A stretch of 64,000 nt of DNA from QHVT01 sp036389275 (GTDB taxonomy: Bacteria > Acidobacteriota > Thermoanaerobaculia > Gp7-AA8), in the NCBI GenBank assembly GCA_036389275.1, contig DASVQE010000012.1, forward strand, positions 82,664 to 146,663, written 5' to 3'. The translations under genes were made by a program, and so were the position numbers. The notes below the pieces were generated by a model, which ran no database searches, was not told where the DNA came from, and saw nothing but the letters and a program-made list of their open reading frames with translations. Below are positions 24,602 through 33,424 of the stretch, one piece after another; within the stretch, counting starts at the first letter, position 1, and every line of letters starts with the position of its first letter.

Positions 24602-27015
24602 TGAGCAACCCGACCTGGCTTTACGTCGGCGCCGTCTACGCGGCGGCCGTGGCGCTCGCGCGCCGCGCCGGCGTCGAGCTGCCGAAGCGCGTCGCGCTCT
24701 TCTTCTACATCCTCGTGCTGCTCTTCCTCTGGCTGCCGATGACGCGCGCCTACGTCAACGTGCAGAGCGACGTCCTCTACACGCTGCCGCCGTGGTCGTA
24801 TCTGACCGACGACCACACCGTGCGCAACGGCGAGATGAACGATGTCGCCCTGCAGATGGTGCCGTGGGCGGCGGACGTGCGCGACGCCTGGCGCTCCGGC
24901 CGCCTGCCGCTCTGGAACGAGCGCTCCGGCAGCGGCACGCCGCTGGTGGCGAACGGCCAGAGCGCGGCCTTCTCGCCGCTGCGCCTCGTCGCGCTGCCGC
25001 TTTCGCTGGCGCATTCGATGACGGCCGAGGCGGCGATGAAGATGCTGGTGGCGCTGACGTTCGCCTACCTCTGGTGCCGCCGCAGGTCCTCGGTGCTGGC
25101 GAGCGTGATCGGCGCCTGCACCTTCGGCTTCTGCGGCTTCATCGCCGTCTGGCTGCACTTTCCGCACGTCACCACCGGCTGCTTCTTGCCGGCGGTGATG
25201 CTCGCCGTCGATCTGCTGGCGGAAGAGGTGAGGTGGCGCCGCTTCCTCTTCGCCATCGCGGTCTGGGTGGCCATGCTCTGCGGCGGACATCCGGAGACCG
25301 CCGCCCACGCTTTCATCGTGGCGCTGCTCTACGTGCTGTGGATCATGGTCGTGCAGCGCCGGCCGCTACGTCTCGTAGTTCCACTCGGTGGAGCGCTCTT
25401 CCTCGCCGCGGTGATCGCCTCGCCCGTGCTGGCGCCGCTGGTCGAAGCCATCCCGAAGTCGCAGCGGATGGACATCCTGAAGGTGAAGCCGTACGCGCGC
25501 GAGACCACCTCCTTCTCCGACTTCGGCTCGTTCGTCGTGCAACTGCAGCCGCACATCTACGGGCGCGCGCCGACGGAGGCGCGTTGGGGACCGGCGGTGT
25601 CGGAGCCGATCAGCGGATTCGCCGGCGTGTTCGCGGCGGCGGCGTGGTTCGCGATGCTGGCGCATGGGATCGCGCGCCGCGACTGGCGCTCGCGCGAAGC
25701 CTTCTGCCTGGCCGCGTCGATCTTTCTGCTCGGCGTGCTCTACGCCTGGCCCGGCTTCGGCGACGTGATGCATCGTCTGCTGCCGCACGCCGCGCACTCG
25801 CGCTTCCGCCTGCCGCTCGCGCTGCTGCTCGCCGCGCTGGCGGCGGCCGCGGTGGATCTGGTGCAGGTCGATCGCCGCTCGCTGCTGATCGGGCTGGCGG
25901 TGATGACGGCGGTGATCCTCGCGCTGCTGCTGTTCATGCCGTTCCCGAGCGCGCAGCACCAGCGCGCGGCGGTGCTGGCGGCGTGGCCGGGCGCGCTGGC
26001 GATCGGCAGCGCGCTGGTGATGACGCTGTACGCGCGTGCACGCTTCGCGGCGACGCTCGTGCTGCTCGCCGCCGTCGTGGCCGATCTCTTCGTCGTCGGC
26101 AGGCACTGGAACCCGCCGCTGCCGCAGTCGAGCTTCTATCCGCGGCGGCCGCTCATCGCCGCGCTCGACGAGCTGCTGCGCCGCCTGCCGCCGAATGCGC
26201 CGGCGCGCATCGTCGGCAACGACGCCACTCTTTATCCGGAAGCGCACGCGGTCTACGGCTTCGAGGACATCCGCGTGCACGACCCGATGGCCAACGCCCG
26301 CTATTTGCGTTTCCTGCAAATCACCGGCGGCTACGACCGGCTCGATTACTTCGGGATGTGGCGCGAGTTCGACAAGCACGTCATAGACTTTCTCAATGTG
26401 CGCTACGTGGCGGTCGATCCGTCGGTCGTCTTACGAGACACCGATCGATACGCGCTTTTGTATGACGGTCCCGACGGACGCATCTACGAGAACCGCACCG
26501 TGCTGCCGCGGTTCTATCCCGTGCGCAACGTGCTGCTCGAGTTTCGCGACGATCTCTTCGAGGGCGAGCTGGCGCGCCGCGACGACTGGTCCGACACGGC
26601 CATGATCGACAAGCTCGAAGTCGAGAACGAGGCCATGCGCCGCGACTTTTTCGCGCCGCGTCCGGCCGATGCGCCGCGCGCGACCTCGTCGATCGTCCGC
26701 GCCGCGCCCACCGAGTACGCGGTCGACGTCCGCGCGCCGCGCTACACGCTCGTCGTCAGCAGCATTCCATGGTGGCCCGGCTGGAAGGTGACGCGCAACG
26801 GCGAGCGCACCCGTCCCATCCGCGTGAACGGCGCCTTCCTCGGATTCGCCGTGCCGCCCGGCACCACCCACGTGCGAGTCTGGTACGCGCCCTGGACTTT
26901 CTGGGGCAGCGCCATCGTGTCGCTGCTCACCGTCGCCGCGCTGGCCATCGCGACGCTCACCGCCTCTACCAATCGTAGACATCGCCGCGCCTCTGCTACC
27001 CTCGATCCGACGTGA
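24601..27015 (+). CDS. YfhO-like polytopic membrane protein
   Basis: 804 residues. About a dozen hydrophobic helices fill residues 1-480, including a periplasmic loop with S-G-T-P-L-V-A-N-G-Q-S-A, typical of YfhO and related GT-C-type glycosyltransferase-like membrane proteins. The soluble part (about 490-770) ends in a beta domain with Y-A-V-D-V-R-A-P-R-Y, then a final helix. YfhO proteins are linked to glycosylation of teichoic acid or lipids; the acceptor here is unknown. The GTG start overlaps the accA stop by one base and the end overlaps recJ. Confidence 0.8.
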   Translation: MSNPTWLYVGAVYAAAVALARRAGVELPKRVALFFYILVLLFLWLPMTRAYVNVQSDVLYTLPPWSYLTDDHTVRNGEMNDVALQMVPWAADVRDAWRSGRLPLWNERSGSGTPLVANGQSAAFSPLRLVALPLSLAHSMTAEAAMKMLVALTFAYLWCRRRSSVLASVIGACTFGFCGFIAVWLHFPHVTTGCFLPAVMLAVDLLAEEVRWRRFLFAIAVWVAMLCGGHPETAAHAFIVALLYVLWIMVVQRRPLRLVVPLGGALFLAAVIASPVLAPLVEAIPKSQRMDILKVKPYARETTSFSDFGSFVVQLQPHIYGRAPTEARWGPAVSEPISGFAGVFAAAAWFAMLAHGIARRDWRSREAFCLAASIFLLGVLYAWPGFGDVMHRLLPHAAHSRFRLPLALLLAALAAAAVDLVQVDRRSLLIGLAVMTAVILALLLFMPFPSAQHQRAAVLAAWPGALAIGSALVMTLYARARFAATLVLLAAVVADLFVVGRHWNPPLPQSSFYPRRPLIAALDELLRRLPPNAPARIVGNDATLYPEAHAVYGFEDIRVHDPMANARYLRFLQITGGYDRLDYFGMWREFDKHVIDFLNVRYVAVDPSVVLRDTDRYALLYDGPDGRIYENRTVLPRFYPVRNVLLEFRDDLFEGELARRDDWSDTAMIDKLEVENEAMRRDFFAPRPADAPRATSSIVRAAPTEYAVDVRAPRYTLVVSSIPWWPGWKVTRNGERTRPIRVNGAFLGFAVPPGTTHVRVWYAPWTFWGSAIVSLLTVAALAIATLTASTNRRHRRASATLDPT

Positions 27016-28670
27016 TCCACGACCTCTGGACCTTCGCTGAGGCGCCTCCCGACAACCCGCGCATCCCGGTGGCCAGCGAGGCCGTGCGCGCGCTGCTGAT
27101 CCGCCGCGGCGTCGACGACGAGGAGTCGTACCGCCGCTTCGTCGCGCCGTCGGTCGGCGATCTGCACGATCCGTCGACCATTCACGGCATCGACCACGCC
27201 TGCGAGCGGATCGCGCGGGCGATCCGCGACGGCGAAGCGATCGTGATCTACGGCGATTACGACGTCGACGGCGTGACGTCGATCGTGATGCTGCAGACGG
27301 TGCTGCGCGCGCTCGGCGCCGACGCCGGCTTCGTCGTGCCGCACCGCCTGGTCGATGGCTACGGCCTCAAGACGGAGGTGCTCGATCGCGTGCTGGCCGA
27401 GCGCAACGTGCGGCTGGTCATCACCGTCGACTGCGGCATCACCAGCGTCGAGCCGGTGCGGCGGGCGCTCGCGCAAGGCATCGACGTCATCATCACCGAC
27501 CATCATCTGCCGCCCGGCACGCTGCCGGAGGCGGCGGCGGTGCTGAATCCGAAGCAGCCCGGCTGCACCTATCCGTTCAAGGAGCTGGCCGGCGTCGGCG
27601 TTGCCTTCAAGCTTTGCTGCGAGCTGATTCGCCGCGCCGGCCGGAAGATTTCCATCGACTCGCTGCTGAAGATCGCCGCCATCGGCACCATCGCCGACGT
27701 GGCGCCGCTGGTGGGCGAGAACCGCACCATTGCCTCCTTAGGTCTTTCCGGACTTGCGGACGTGCGGAATCCCGGACTTCGTGCTCTCCTCAAGCGCCTC
27801 GGACTCTCCGGCCGTCCTCTACGATCCGTAGACATCGGCTTCAAAGTCGGGCCGCGGATCAATGCCGCCGGCCGCCTGGCCTCGGCCAACACCGCCATCG
27901 ATCTCTTCGCCGCCACAGACGAGGATGCGGCGTGGGAGATCTGCGCGGAGCTCGACCGGATGAACGCCGAGCGGCAGCAGATCGAGCAGCAGGTGCGCGA
28001 GGCCGCGGAAGAGCAGGTGAGAGGCGGCGAGCGCGTGCTGATCCTCGCCGGCGCCGGCTGGCACCGCGGCGTCCTCGGCCTGACCGCCGGCCGGCTGGCG
28101 CAGAAGCATCACCGTCCGGCGCTGGTCATGGCCATCGAAGGCGACCACTGTATCGGCTCCGCGCGCAGCATCCCCACCATCGACCTGCACGCGCAGCTCG
28201 ACGCCGTGTCGGGGCTCTTCACCCATTTCGGCGGCCACGAGTTCGCCTGCGGCTTCTCGCTCGAGACCCGCAACCTCGACGCGCTGCGTGCAAAACTCGA
28301 GGAGCGCTTCGCCGCCCTCGACGATGCGCTCTTCCGCCGCGAAGCGCGCGTCGACGCGACGCTCACGCTCGCCGAGATCGACGCCGAATTCGTCGCTGCA
28401 CACGAACAGTTGCAACCCTTCGGCGCCGGCAACCCCCAGCCGCTCTTCGCCGTAAACGACGTCCGCGTCACCGCCACCCGCCCCTTCGCCGACGACTGCT
28501 GCGAGCTGACCATCGAAGACCCCACCGCCCGCGCCCTCGCCGTCCTCTGGCCGAGCGCCAAGCAATTGCGCGACACCCTCACCCGACCCGCCGACCTCCT
28601 CGTGCACGTCGAGCCCGACCGCTACGCGGTGGCGCGGTTGGAGGTGGTGGATGCACGGGCGGCGGAGTAG
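27012..28670 (+). CDS. recJ: Single-stranded-DNA-specific exonuclease RecJ
   Basis: 5'-3' exonuclease of recombination and mismatch repair. 552 residues. DHH phosphoesterase motifs: Y-G-D-Y-D-V-D-G-V near residue 78, V-D-C-G-I-T-S near 138, and T-D-H-H-L-P near 158. The DHHA1 domain has F-G-G-H-E-F-A-C-G-F. The C-terminal OB domain is present, and the length is near the usual 560-580. GTG 27012 overlaps the preceding stop. A TACCCT element lies nine bases upstream of the GTG. The 3' end of the gene has a degenerate second copy just downstream. Confidence 0.95.
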   Translation: MIHDLWTFAEAPPDNPRIPVASEAVRALLIRRGVDDEESYRRFVAPSVGDLHDPSTIHGIDHACERIARAIRDGEAIVIYGDYDVDGVTSIVMLQTVLRALGADAGFVVPHRLVDGYGLKTEVLDRVLAERNVRLVITVDCGITSVEPVRRALAQGIDVIITDHHLPPGTLPEAAAVLNPKQPGCTYPFKELAGVGVAFKLCCELIRRAGRKISIDSLLKIAAIGTIADVAPLVGENRTIASLGLSGLADVRNPGLRALLKRLGLSGRPLRSVDIGFKVGPRINAAGRLASANTAIDLFAATDEDAAWEICAELDRMNAERQQIEQQVREAAEEQVRGGERVLILAGAGWHRGVLGLTAGRLAQKHHRPALVMAIEGDHCIGSARSIPTIDLHAQLDAVSGLFTHFGGHEFACGFSLETRNLDALRAKLEERFAALDDALFRREARVDATLTLAEIDAEFVAAHEQLQPFGAGNPQPLFAVNDVRVTATRPFADDCCELTIEDPTARALAVLWPSAKQLRDTLTRPADLLVHVEPDRYAVARLEVVDARAAE

Positions 28671-28890
28671 GGGAAGTGCGGTACGCGCGGCGACCGCATC
28701 TCGTGCGGCGTTCACGTACCGCCGATGGCGATTGCGACCCGCTTCGACCTCCTCGTGCGCGTGGCGCCTGATCCTATGCGGTGGCGCGATCGGAGTTGGT
28801 GCACGCCGCGCGCTGGAGTAGGGAAGGCGCGGCAAACGCGTGGCGACCATCTGCCTGCGTTGCGGGCTTCACGTACGCGGCGGTAGCGCG
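28583..28890 (+). repeat. Degenerate tandem duplication of the recJ 3' end
   Basis: The segment from about 28583 (recJ C-terminal codons plus flank) recurs about 153 bases further on, from about 28735. Shared blocks in the same order are CGACCTCCTCGTGC, GCGGTGGCGCG, the stop region GGAGTAGGG, GGCGACC and TTCACGTAC. Many substitutions and small gaps separate the copies, so the event is old. The second copy is non-coding. Bases 28671-28945 hold no gene that I can support. Confidence 0.65.
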
Positions 28891-28945
28891 CTCGAGTGTG
28901 TCGACGCGTGCGCGGCGAACTGACGAGCAGCTCGCCGCGCGAACC

Positions 28946-30769
28946 TCACGGCTGCCGATTGCGCCGTCGCGGCGGCGGCGGCGGTTCTTCCGTTTCGGCT
29001 TCCGTGCTGCGCTCGACTTCGTCGTTCGGTTCCTCGTCGGCCTGCGCGACTCCGGCATTCGGCGCAACCACAGCCGCGGGCTCGCGCCGCTCGATCGCGT
29101 TCGCCTTCAGCAACTCCTCGCCCAGGTCGGTGCCGAATTGGTCGGCGTCCTTCAACTCCTGCGGGAAGCGGACGCCGGTCAGCATCCCTTCGAGATCGTC
29201 GATGCTCACCATCATCGGCGCGAATTTCTCGTCGACGTTGAAAGCCTCGGTGAACTGCACGTTGCTCAGGTCCTGCTCGAGCACGAACGCGAACGCGCGC
29301 AGTGCGCCGTCTTCGAGATCGACCACAATCTTCCAGAACCGCTGCGGGATCTGGATGCGCACCGGGCCTTTCTCGTCGAAGCCCTCGAAGAACTCGTCGT
29401 CGTCCGCGAGCACCGGGCCGGCGAAGAGCGTGAAGTCGTCTTCGGCGTTCTTCTTCTTGGTCTGCGCGAGCACCAGATTCTCAAGCTGTCCCCAGATGCC
29501 GCCTTTCTGCGACTGGTTGAACCCGGCCACCTGCGGCGAGCAGTTCGGCGTGTGGTAGGTGTCGCCGTTCGCGCGGCGCACCTGCTTGTAGCTCGCCCCA
29601 GCAGACGTCCTCGCGGCGGACGATGTGCCCTTTGTCGAAGGCCTGGCGATCCTTCGTGTAGAACTTGTCGGGCAGTTGCCACTTTTCGGGAACGCGCTCG
29701 TCGGTGATCCACATCTCCATGTCGTGCTCGCCGAGGCCGGTCAGACCTTTGCGGCTGTAATCGGCGCTCGGATCGGGCTCGCGCAGCTTGCGTCCGCCGG
29801 CGACGTTCGACGCTCGTTCGCGAACCAGTCGATCAGCGAATCGTCGATGCCATCCAGCTTCTCGACCTTCTGGCCGTTGCGCAAGACGTACATCCCGTTC
29901 TCATCCTGCCTCGCCTTGCCGGAATGGTGCAGTGCCACGACCTGGAACGAGTCGTTGAACGCCGGCGCTCCTGACGACCCTTGCGCCGTGTCGCTCTGGT
30001 ACCACATGAAGCTGTTGCCGGCTTTTTTCTCGATGACGAGGTTGTCGCGGATCGCGAACTGGCGCCGGTCGCCGCCGGGATGCTGGATGATCGTCACCCA
30101 TTCACCCTCGAAGATCTTGTGCGGATCGTCGACGAGGCGGTGATAGCCGAAGGTCGAGAGCTCGGTCGATCCGTCGGTCGAGCGCGGATTCACCGCGACC
30201 AGCGCGTAATCGAGCGTGCGGTCGTTGAAGAAGAAGCGCTGCGGCTGCAGTCCGAAGCGGATCGAGGGAACGGGATTGCCGCGGATGTCGCGCGTGTACT
30301 CGAACTCCGCGATCGAGTGCACCGCTTCGTCGGCGGACGTGAAGACGTGCCAGTTCGTCAGCAGGAGGCTCGGCGAGATCATGAAGCCGGTGGCCCAGCC
30401 GAGCTCACGGCCGGCCGCGTTGCTGACCGTGATGCGGCAGACCGGCCGCGCGGCGACGAGAGCGCGCTCGAGGAAAAACTCGTCGACGAGATCGTCGCCG
30501 TTGATGAAGCGCTCGAGCTCCTTCGGCGAAGGATTCGCGCCGGCGAATGCGGTGTTCGCGCGCCGCGCTTCCGCGGCGGCCGTGCGGATCACGCGTGCCG
30601 CCGGTGCGCGTGCCGCGCGGATCGACGCAGTGGCCGGCAGCGGCACGGCCATGGCCATTTCGTTTGCCGCCGCCGCCACCTCGACGCGTGCCGGGGCGCT
30701 GCGTTGCGCGATTCCGGCGGCCCGGGCGCGGCGGTCGCTTTCCTGCAGAAGCTCTTCGCGGATCAGCAT
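28946..30769 (-). pseudogene. Trypsin-like serine protease fused to DNA/RNA non-specific endonuclease, two frameshifts
   Basis: The gene starts at ATG 30769 after a GGGAGGCGAG Shine-Dalgarno. Residues 1-85 are an Ala/Arg-rich linker; about 105-285 are a V8/trypsin-like protease with His141 (T-N-W-H-V), Asp187 (D-Y-A-L-V) and Ser256 (G-S-S-G-A-P). Near 29805-29811 one base is missing and the frame moves. The next segment runs to the nuclease motif D-K-G-H-I-V-R-R-E-D, with the catalytic His. At a run of four C (29596-29599) another base is missing. The third segment continues N-G-D-T-Y-H-T-P-N-C-S-P-Q to the TGA at 28946, with an acidic, Pro-rich tail. No signal peptide is visible. Restoring both bases gives one continuous protein of about 607 residues. 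It may be a pseudogene or carry two sequencing errors. Confidence 0.8.
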
Positions 30770-30831
30770 GCTCTCGCCTCCCACAGTAGGAGAGACGGCG
30801 CCGCGCGATTCCCTACCACCGACGAAGATTG

Positions 30832-31275
30832 CTACCGCATCTGCGTAGCCGGCTTCACATACCCCCGGTGGCAGGTGGTGCAGGTGACCGACGGGTCGCT
30901 GTTGTCGATCTCCTTCATCTTTTCGAGATGGTCATTGATCTCGTTGACGAGCTGGATCATCTCGCGGGCGGCGCGTTTGGGGCGTTTGTCGTCCGCTTCC
31001 CAACGCTCTTCGACGTGGCAGTGATCGCAGCCGACGCCGAGGGCGCGGGAGAAGCCGGTGTCCATGAGCTTGAGGAAACGCGCGGCCGGGACATCCTTCA
31101 TCAACTGCACGTTGCGGAAGACCTCGCCGGCGGGACGATTCTCCTTGCCGTGGATCTGCTCGAGCAGCATGGTGACGTCCCCATCTTCCTTCTCTACCGC
31201 CTGCGGATTATCGGGAGCGGCACCGGTTGCGCAGAGCAGAACGAGGGCGGCGAGGGACATTCGCAAGCGGAGCAT
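30832..31275 (-). CDS. Exported dihaem cytochrome c, reaction-centre cytochrome type
   Basis: 147 residues with a signal peptide (hydrophobic core to about residue 19). Two C-x-x-C-H haem sites, C-D-H-C-H and C-T-T-C-H, lie 49 residues apart at about 83 and 132. The segment V-F-R-N-V-Q-L-M-K-D-V-P-A preceding the first haem, with a Met, is typical of the photosynthetic reaction-centre cytochrome c family, which also occurs widely in non-phototrophic Acidobacteriota. It is probably a periplasmic electron carrier; its partner is unknown. It is transcribed away from lptCA. Confidence 0.82.
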   Translation of the reverse strand: MLRLRMSLAALVLLCATGAAPDNPQAVEKEDGDVTMLLEQIHGKENRPAGEVFRNVQLMKDVPAARFLKLMDTGFSRALGVGCDHCHVEERWEADDKRPKRAAREMIQLVNEINDHLEKMKEIDNSDPSVTCTTCHRGYVKPATQMR

Positions 31276-31281
31276 GGCGAA

Positions 31282-31287
31282 ATCGTA
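31282..31287 (-). promoter_or_regulatory. -10 element of the cytochrome gene, leaderless
   Basis: TACGAT on the minus strand, six bases before the ATG at 31275, with no Shine-Dalgarno in between. Confidence 0.5.
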
Positions 31288-31335
31288 GCGTGCCGCGGAA
31301 CGAAACGGGTGGCAAACGTGTTACGTCGCACCGGC

Positions 31336-33306
31336 ATGCAGCGCACCATTCGTGTTCTCAAGATTGCGCTGCCGATCGCGATCGTCGTCTTCATCGCCGT
31401 CATTGTCCTGAGCTTCAACAGCACGAAGACCGGGCGCGACCGCGCCGCGCAGCAGCCGGTGATCGGCTCGCGCGGCAATGAGCAAACGATCATCGAGTCG
31501 CGCGTCTTCGAAGACGTGCAGACCATCGGCGGCAAAGTCGTGGCCCGCATCCGCGCGCGGCGCGTGGTCGGCTACGCCTCCGGCTGGACCACCCTCGAGA
31601 ACGCCGACCTCACCCTCTACCGCGCCAACGGCCTGACCTACGAAGTCTCGTGTCCGGCCGCGCAGTTCAACAGCGAGACGAAGGAAGCGGAGGCGAAAGG
31701 CGGCGTGCGCGTGGTCTCGAGCGACGGCATCGAGATCAAGACCGCCGAGATCCGCTACGACGGCAGCCGCCTCACCAACGACATCCCCGTGCAGTTCCGC
31801 GTCGACCGCTGGAACGGCAACGCCGGCGCGCTCGACCTCGACGTACAAGGGGAGACGCTGCGCCTCTTCAAGAACGTCACCGCGACCATGACGCCGGCCA
31901 ATCCCGCCGATCCGCCGATGGCCATCAATGCCGTCGACAGCATGTTCCGCCGCCGCGAGAACCTCGTCACCTTCACCCGGAACGTGGCCATCGACCGCGG
32001 CGCCGACAAGCTGCGCGCCGACGTCGTCAATGCGCGCTTCACGCCCGACCGCAAGTCGCTCACCGGCTTCGAAGGCACCGGTCACGCGCAGATGGTCATG
32101 TCTGCCACCGCCGCACCCGGCGAAGACCTCGGCGGACGCAAGACCATCGACTGCGAGAACTTCTACACCGAGCTCGGACCGACCGGACAGATCGCCGCCA
32201 TCAACGCCCGCGGCGGTCCGGTCGCGCCGGCGCACGCGGTGCTCGACGGCCCGCCGCAGCGCGACATCGTGGCGCAGGGCTTCCGCGTCGGCATCGAGAA
32301 CAAGGCGGTCAGCGAGATCAAGGCCGACTGGCAGGTGGTGATGAAGGAGCTCGGCGCCGAGCCGCGCCAGATCGAGTCGGAGCACGTCACGGTCTGGTTC
32401 GATCCCGCCGCGCACCGCGCGCGCGCCGCCTATCTGGAAGGCGCCTTCAAGTACACCGACGCGAAGACGACCGCCTCCGCATTCCGCGCGAACTACGACA
32501 TCGTCAACGACCGCATCGTCCTCACCACGGATCCCGGCTGGCAGGCCATGGTCGTCTCCGACGGACAGACCATCAAAGCGAAGACCATCGAGTTCGCGCC
32601 GCGCGCGCAGACCGCGCGCGCCAGCGGCGAGGTGATCGCGCAGCTCGCCTCGAAGAAGAGCGGCCCGACCGCCGACTCGACGAATCTCTTTCCGGCCGGC
32701 AAGCCGGTCTTCGTCAACTCCGATCAGTTGACCATGCGCCAGGCGGAGAAGACGGCCGTCTTCAGCGGCCGCGTGCGCGCCTGGCAGGAGACGAACACGA
32801 TCCTGGCGAACGAGCTGCAGCTCTACGGCAACGGCGACTCGATCACCGCGCGCGGCAACGTGCGCACGCTGCTCTACAACACCGGCACCGATCCGTCCGC
32901 GGCCGCGCGCAAGACGCCGATGGAGTCGACCAGCGAGCAGCTCGTCGCGCGCAAGGGCGAGCGCCGCATCGATCTTCTCGGCAAGGTGACGATCGTCGAT
33001 GAGACGCGCACGCTGAAGTCGGAGAAAGCCTCGTTCTTTCTCGACGAGGCGCGCAAGATCCAGCGCGTCGAGGCGGAGACGAACGTGAGCATCGTCGAGG
33101 CGCCGACGCAGCGCAAAGGCAACGGCGACCGCGCCGTCTACCACGTCGACAAGCGCATGGTCTACGTCTTCGGCTCGCCCGCGACGGTGAGCGACCCCAC
33201 CGGCTCGGTGGCCGGCCAGCAGATCGTCTTCGACCTCACCAGGAACAAAGTGCAGGTCGTCAGCCCGGCCGGACAGACGAAGGGGACGTACAAGCACGAG
33301 GGATGA
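31336..33306 (+). CDS. LptC-LptA fusion, LPS transport bridge protein
   Basis: 656 residues. An N-terminal membrane helix (about 8-28) is followed by an LptC-like domain (V-A-R-I-R-A-R-R-V-V-G-Y, then L-E-N-A-D-L-T-L-Y), and then several OstA/LptA-type beta-jellyroll stretches to the C-terminus, such as A-V-F-S-G-R-V-R-A-W and G-N-G-D-S-I-T-A-R-G. Separate LptC is about 190 and LptA about 180 residues, so this protein contains extra jellyroll length, perhaps the whole periplasmic bridge. ATG 31336 is preferred; GTG 31320 is an alternative. It precedes lptB, as in canonical lptCAB loci. Confidence 0.85.
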   Translation: MQRTIRVLKIALPIAIVVFIAVIVLSFNSTKTGRDRAAQQPVIGSRGNEQTIIESRVFEDVQTIGGKVVARIRARRVVGYASGWTTLENADLTLYRANGLTYEVSCPAAQFNSETKEAEAKGGVRVVSSDGIEIKTAEIRYDGSRLTNDIPVQFRVDRWNGNAGALDLDVQGETLRLFKNVTATMTPANPADPPMAINAVDSMFRRRENLVTFTRNVAIDRGADKLRADVVNARFTPDRKSLTGFEGTGHAQMVMSATAAPGEDLGGRKTIDCENFYTELGPTGQIAAINARGGPVAPAHAVLDGPPQRDIVAQGFRVGIENKAVSEIKADWQVVMKELGAEPRQIESEHVTVWFDPAAHRARAAYLEGAFKYTDAKTTASAFRANYDIVNDRIVLTTDPGWQAMVVSDGQTIKAKTIEFAPRAQTARASGEVIAQLASKKSGPTADSTNLFPAGKPVFVNSDQLTMRQAEKTAVFSGRVRAWQETNTILANELQLYGNGDSITARGNVRTLLYNTGTDPSAAARKTPMESTSEQLVARKGERRIDLLGKVTIVDETRTLKSEKASFFLDEARKIQRVEAETNVSIVEAPTQRKGNGDRAVYHVDKRMVYVFGSPATVSDPTGSVAGQQIVFDLTRNKVQVVSPAGQTKGTYKHEG

Positions 33307-33395
33307 GGCATGAGGAAATGAGGGATGAGGCATGAGGAATGAGGGATGAGTAGGTTTCGCCTTCCTCCTGCCTCATCACTCATGCCTCATCCCTC
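33299..33395. repeat. GATGAGGCATGAG minisatellite with inverted copy between lptCA and lptB
   Basis: About two and a half direct copies of a 22-23-base unit (GATGAGGCATGAGGAA(A)TGAG) run from the lptCA stop to about 33350. A 17-base segment at 33320-33336 is repeated perfectly in inverted form at 33379-33395. The result is a long potential hairpin. The first unit supplies the lptCA stop codon. Confidence 0.8.
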
Positions 33396-33424
33396 ACGTC
33401 GGTTGTTGTAATGTTCGCGCCGGA

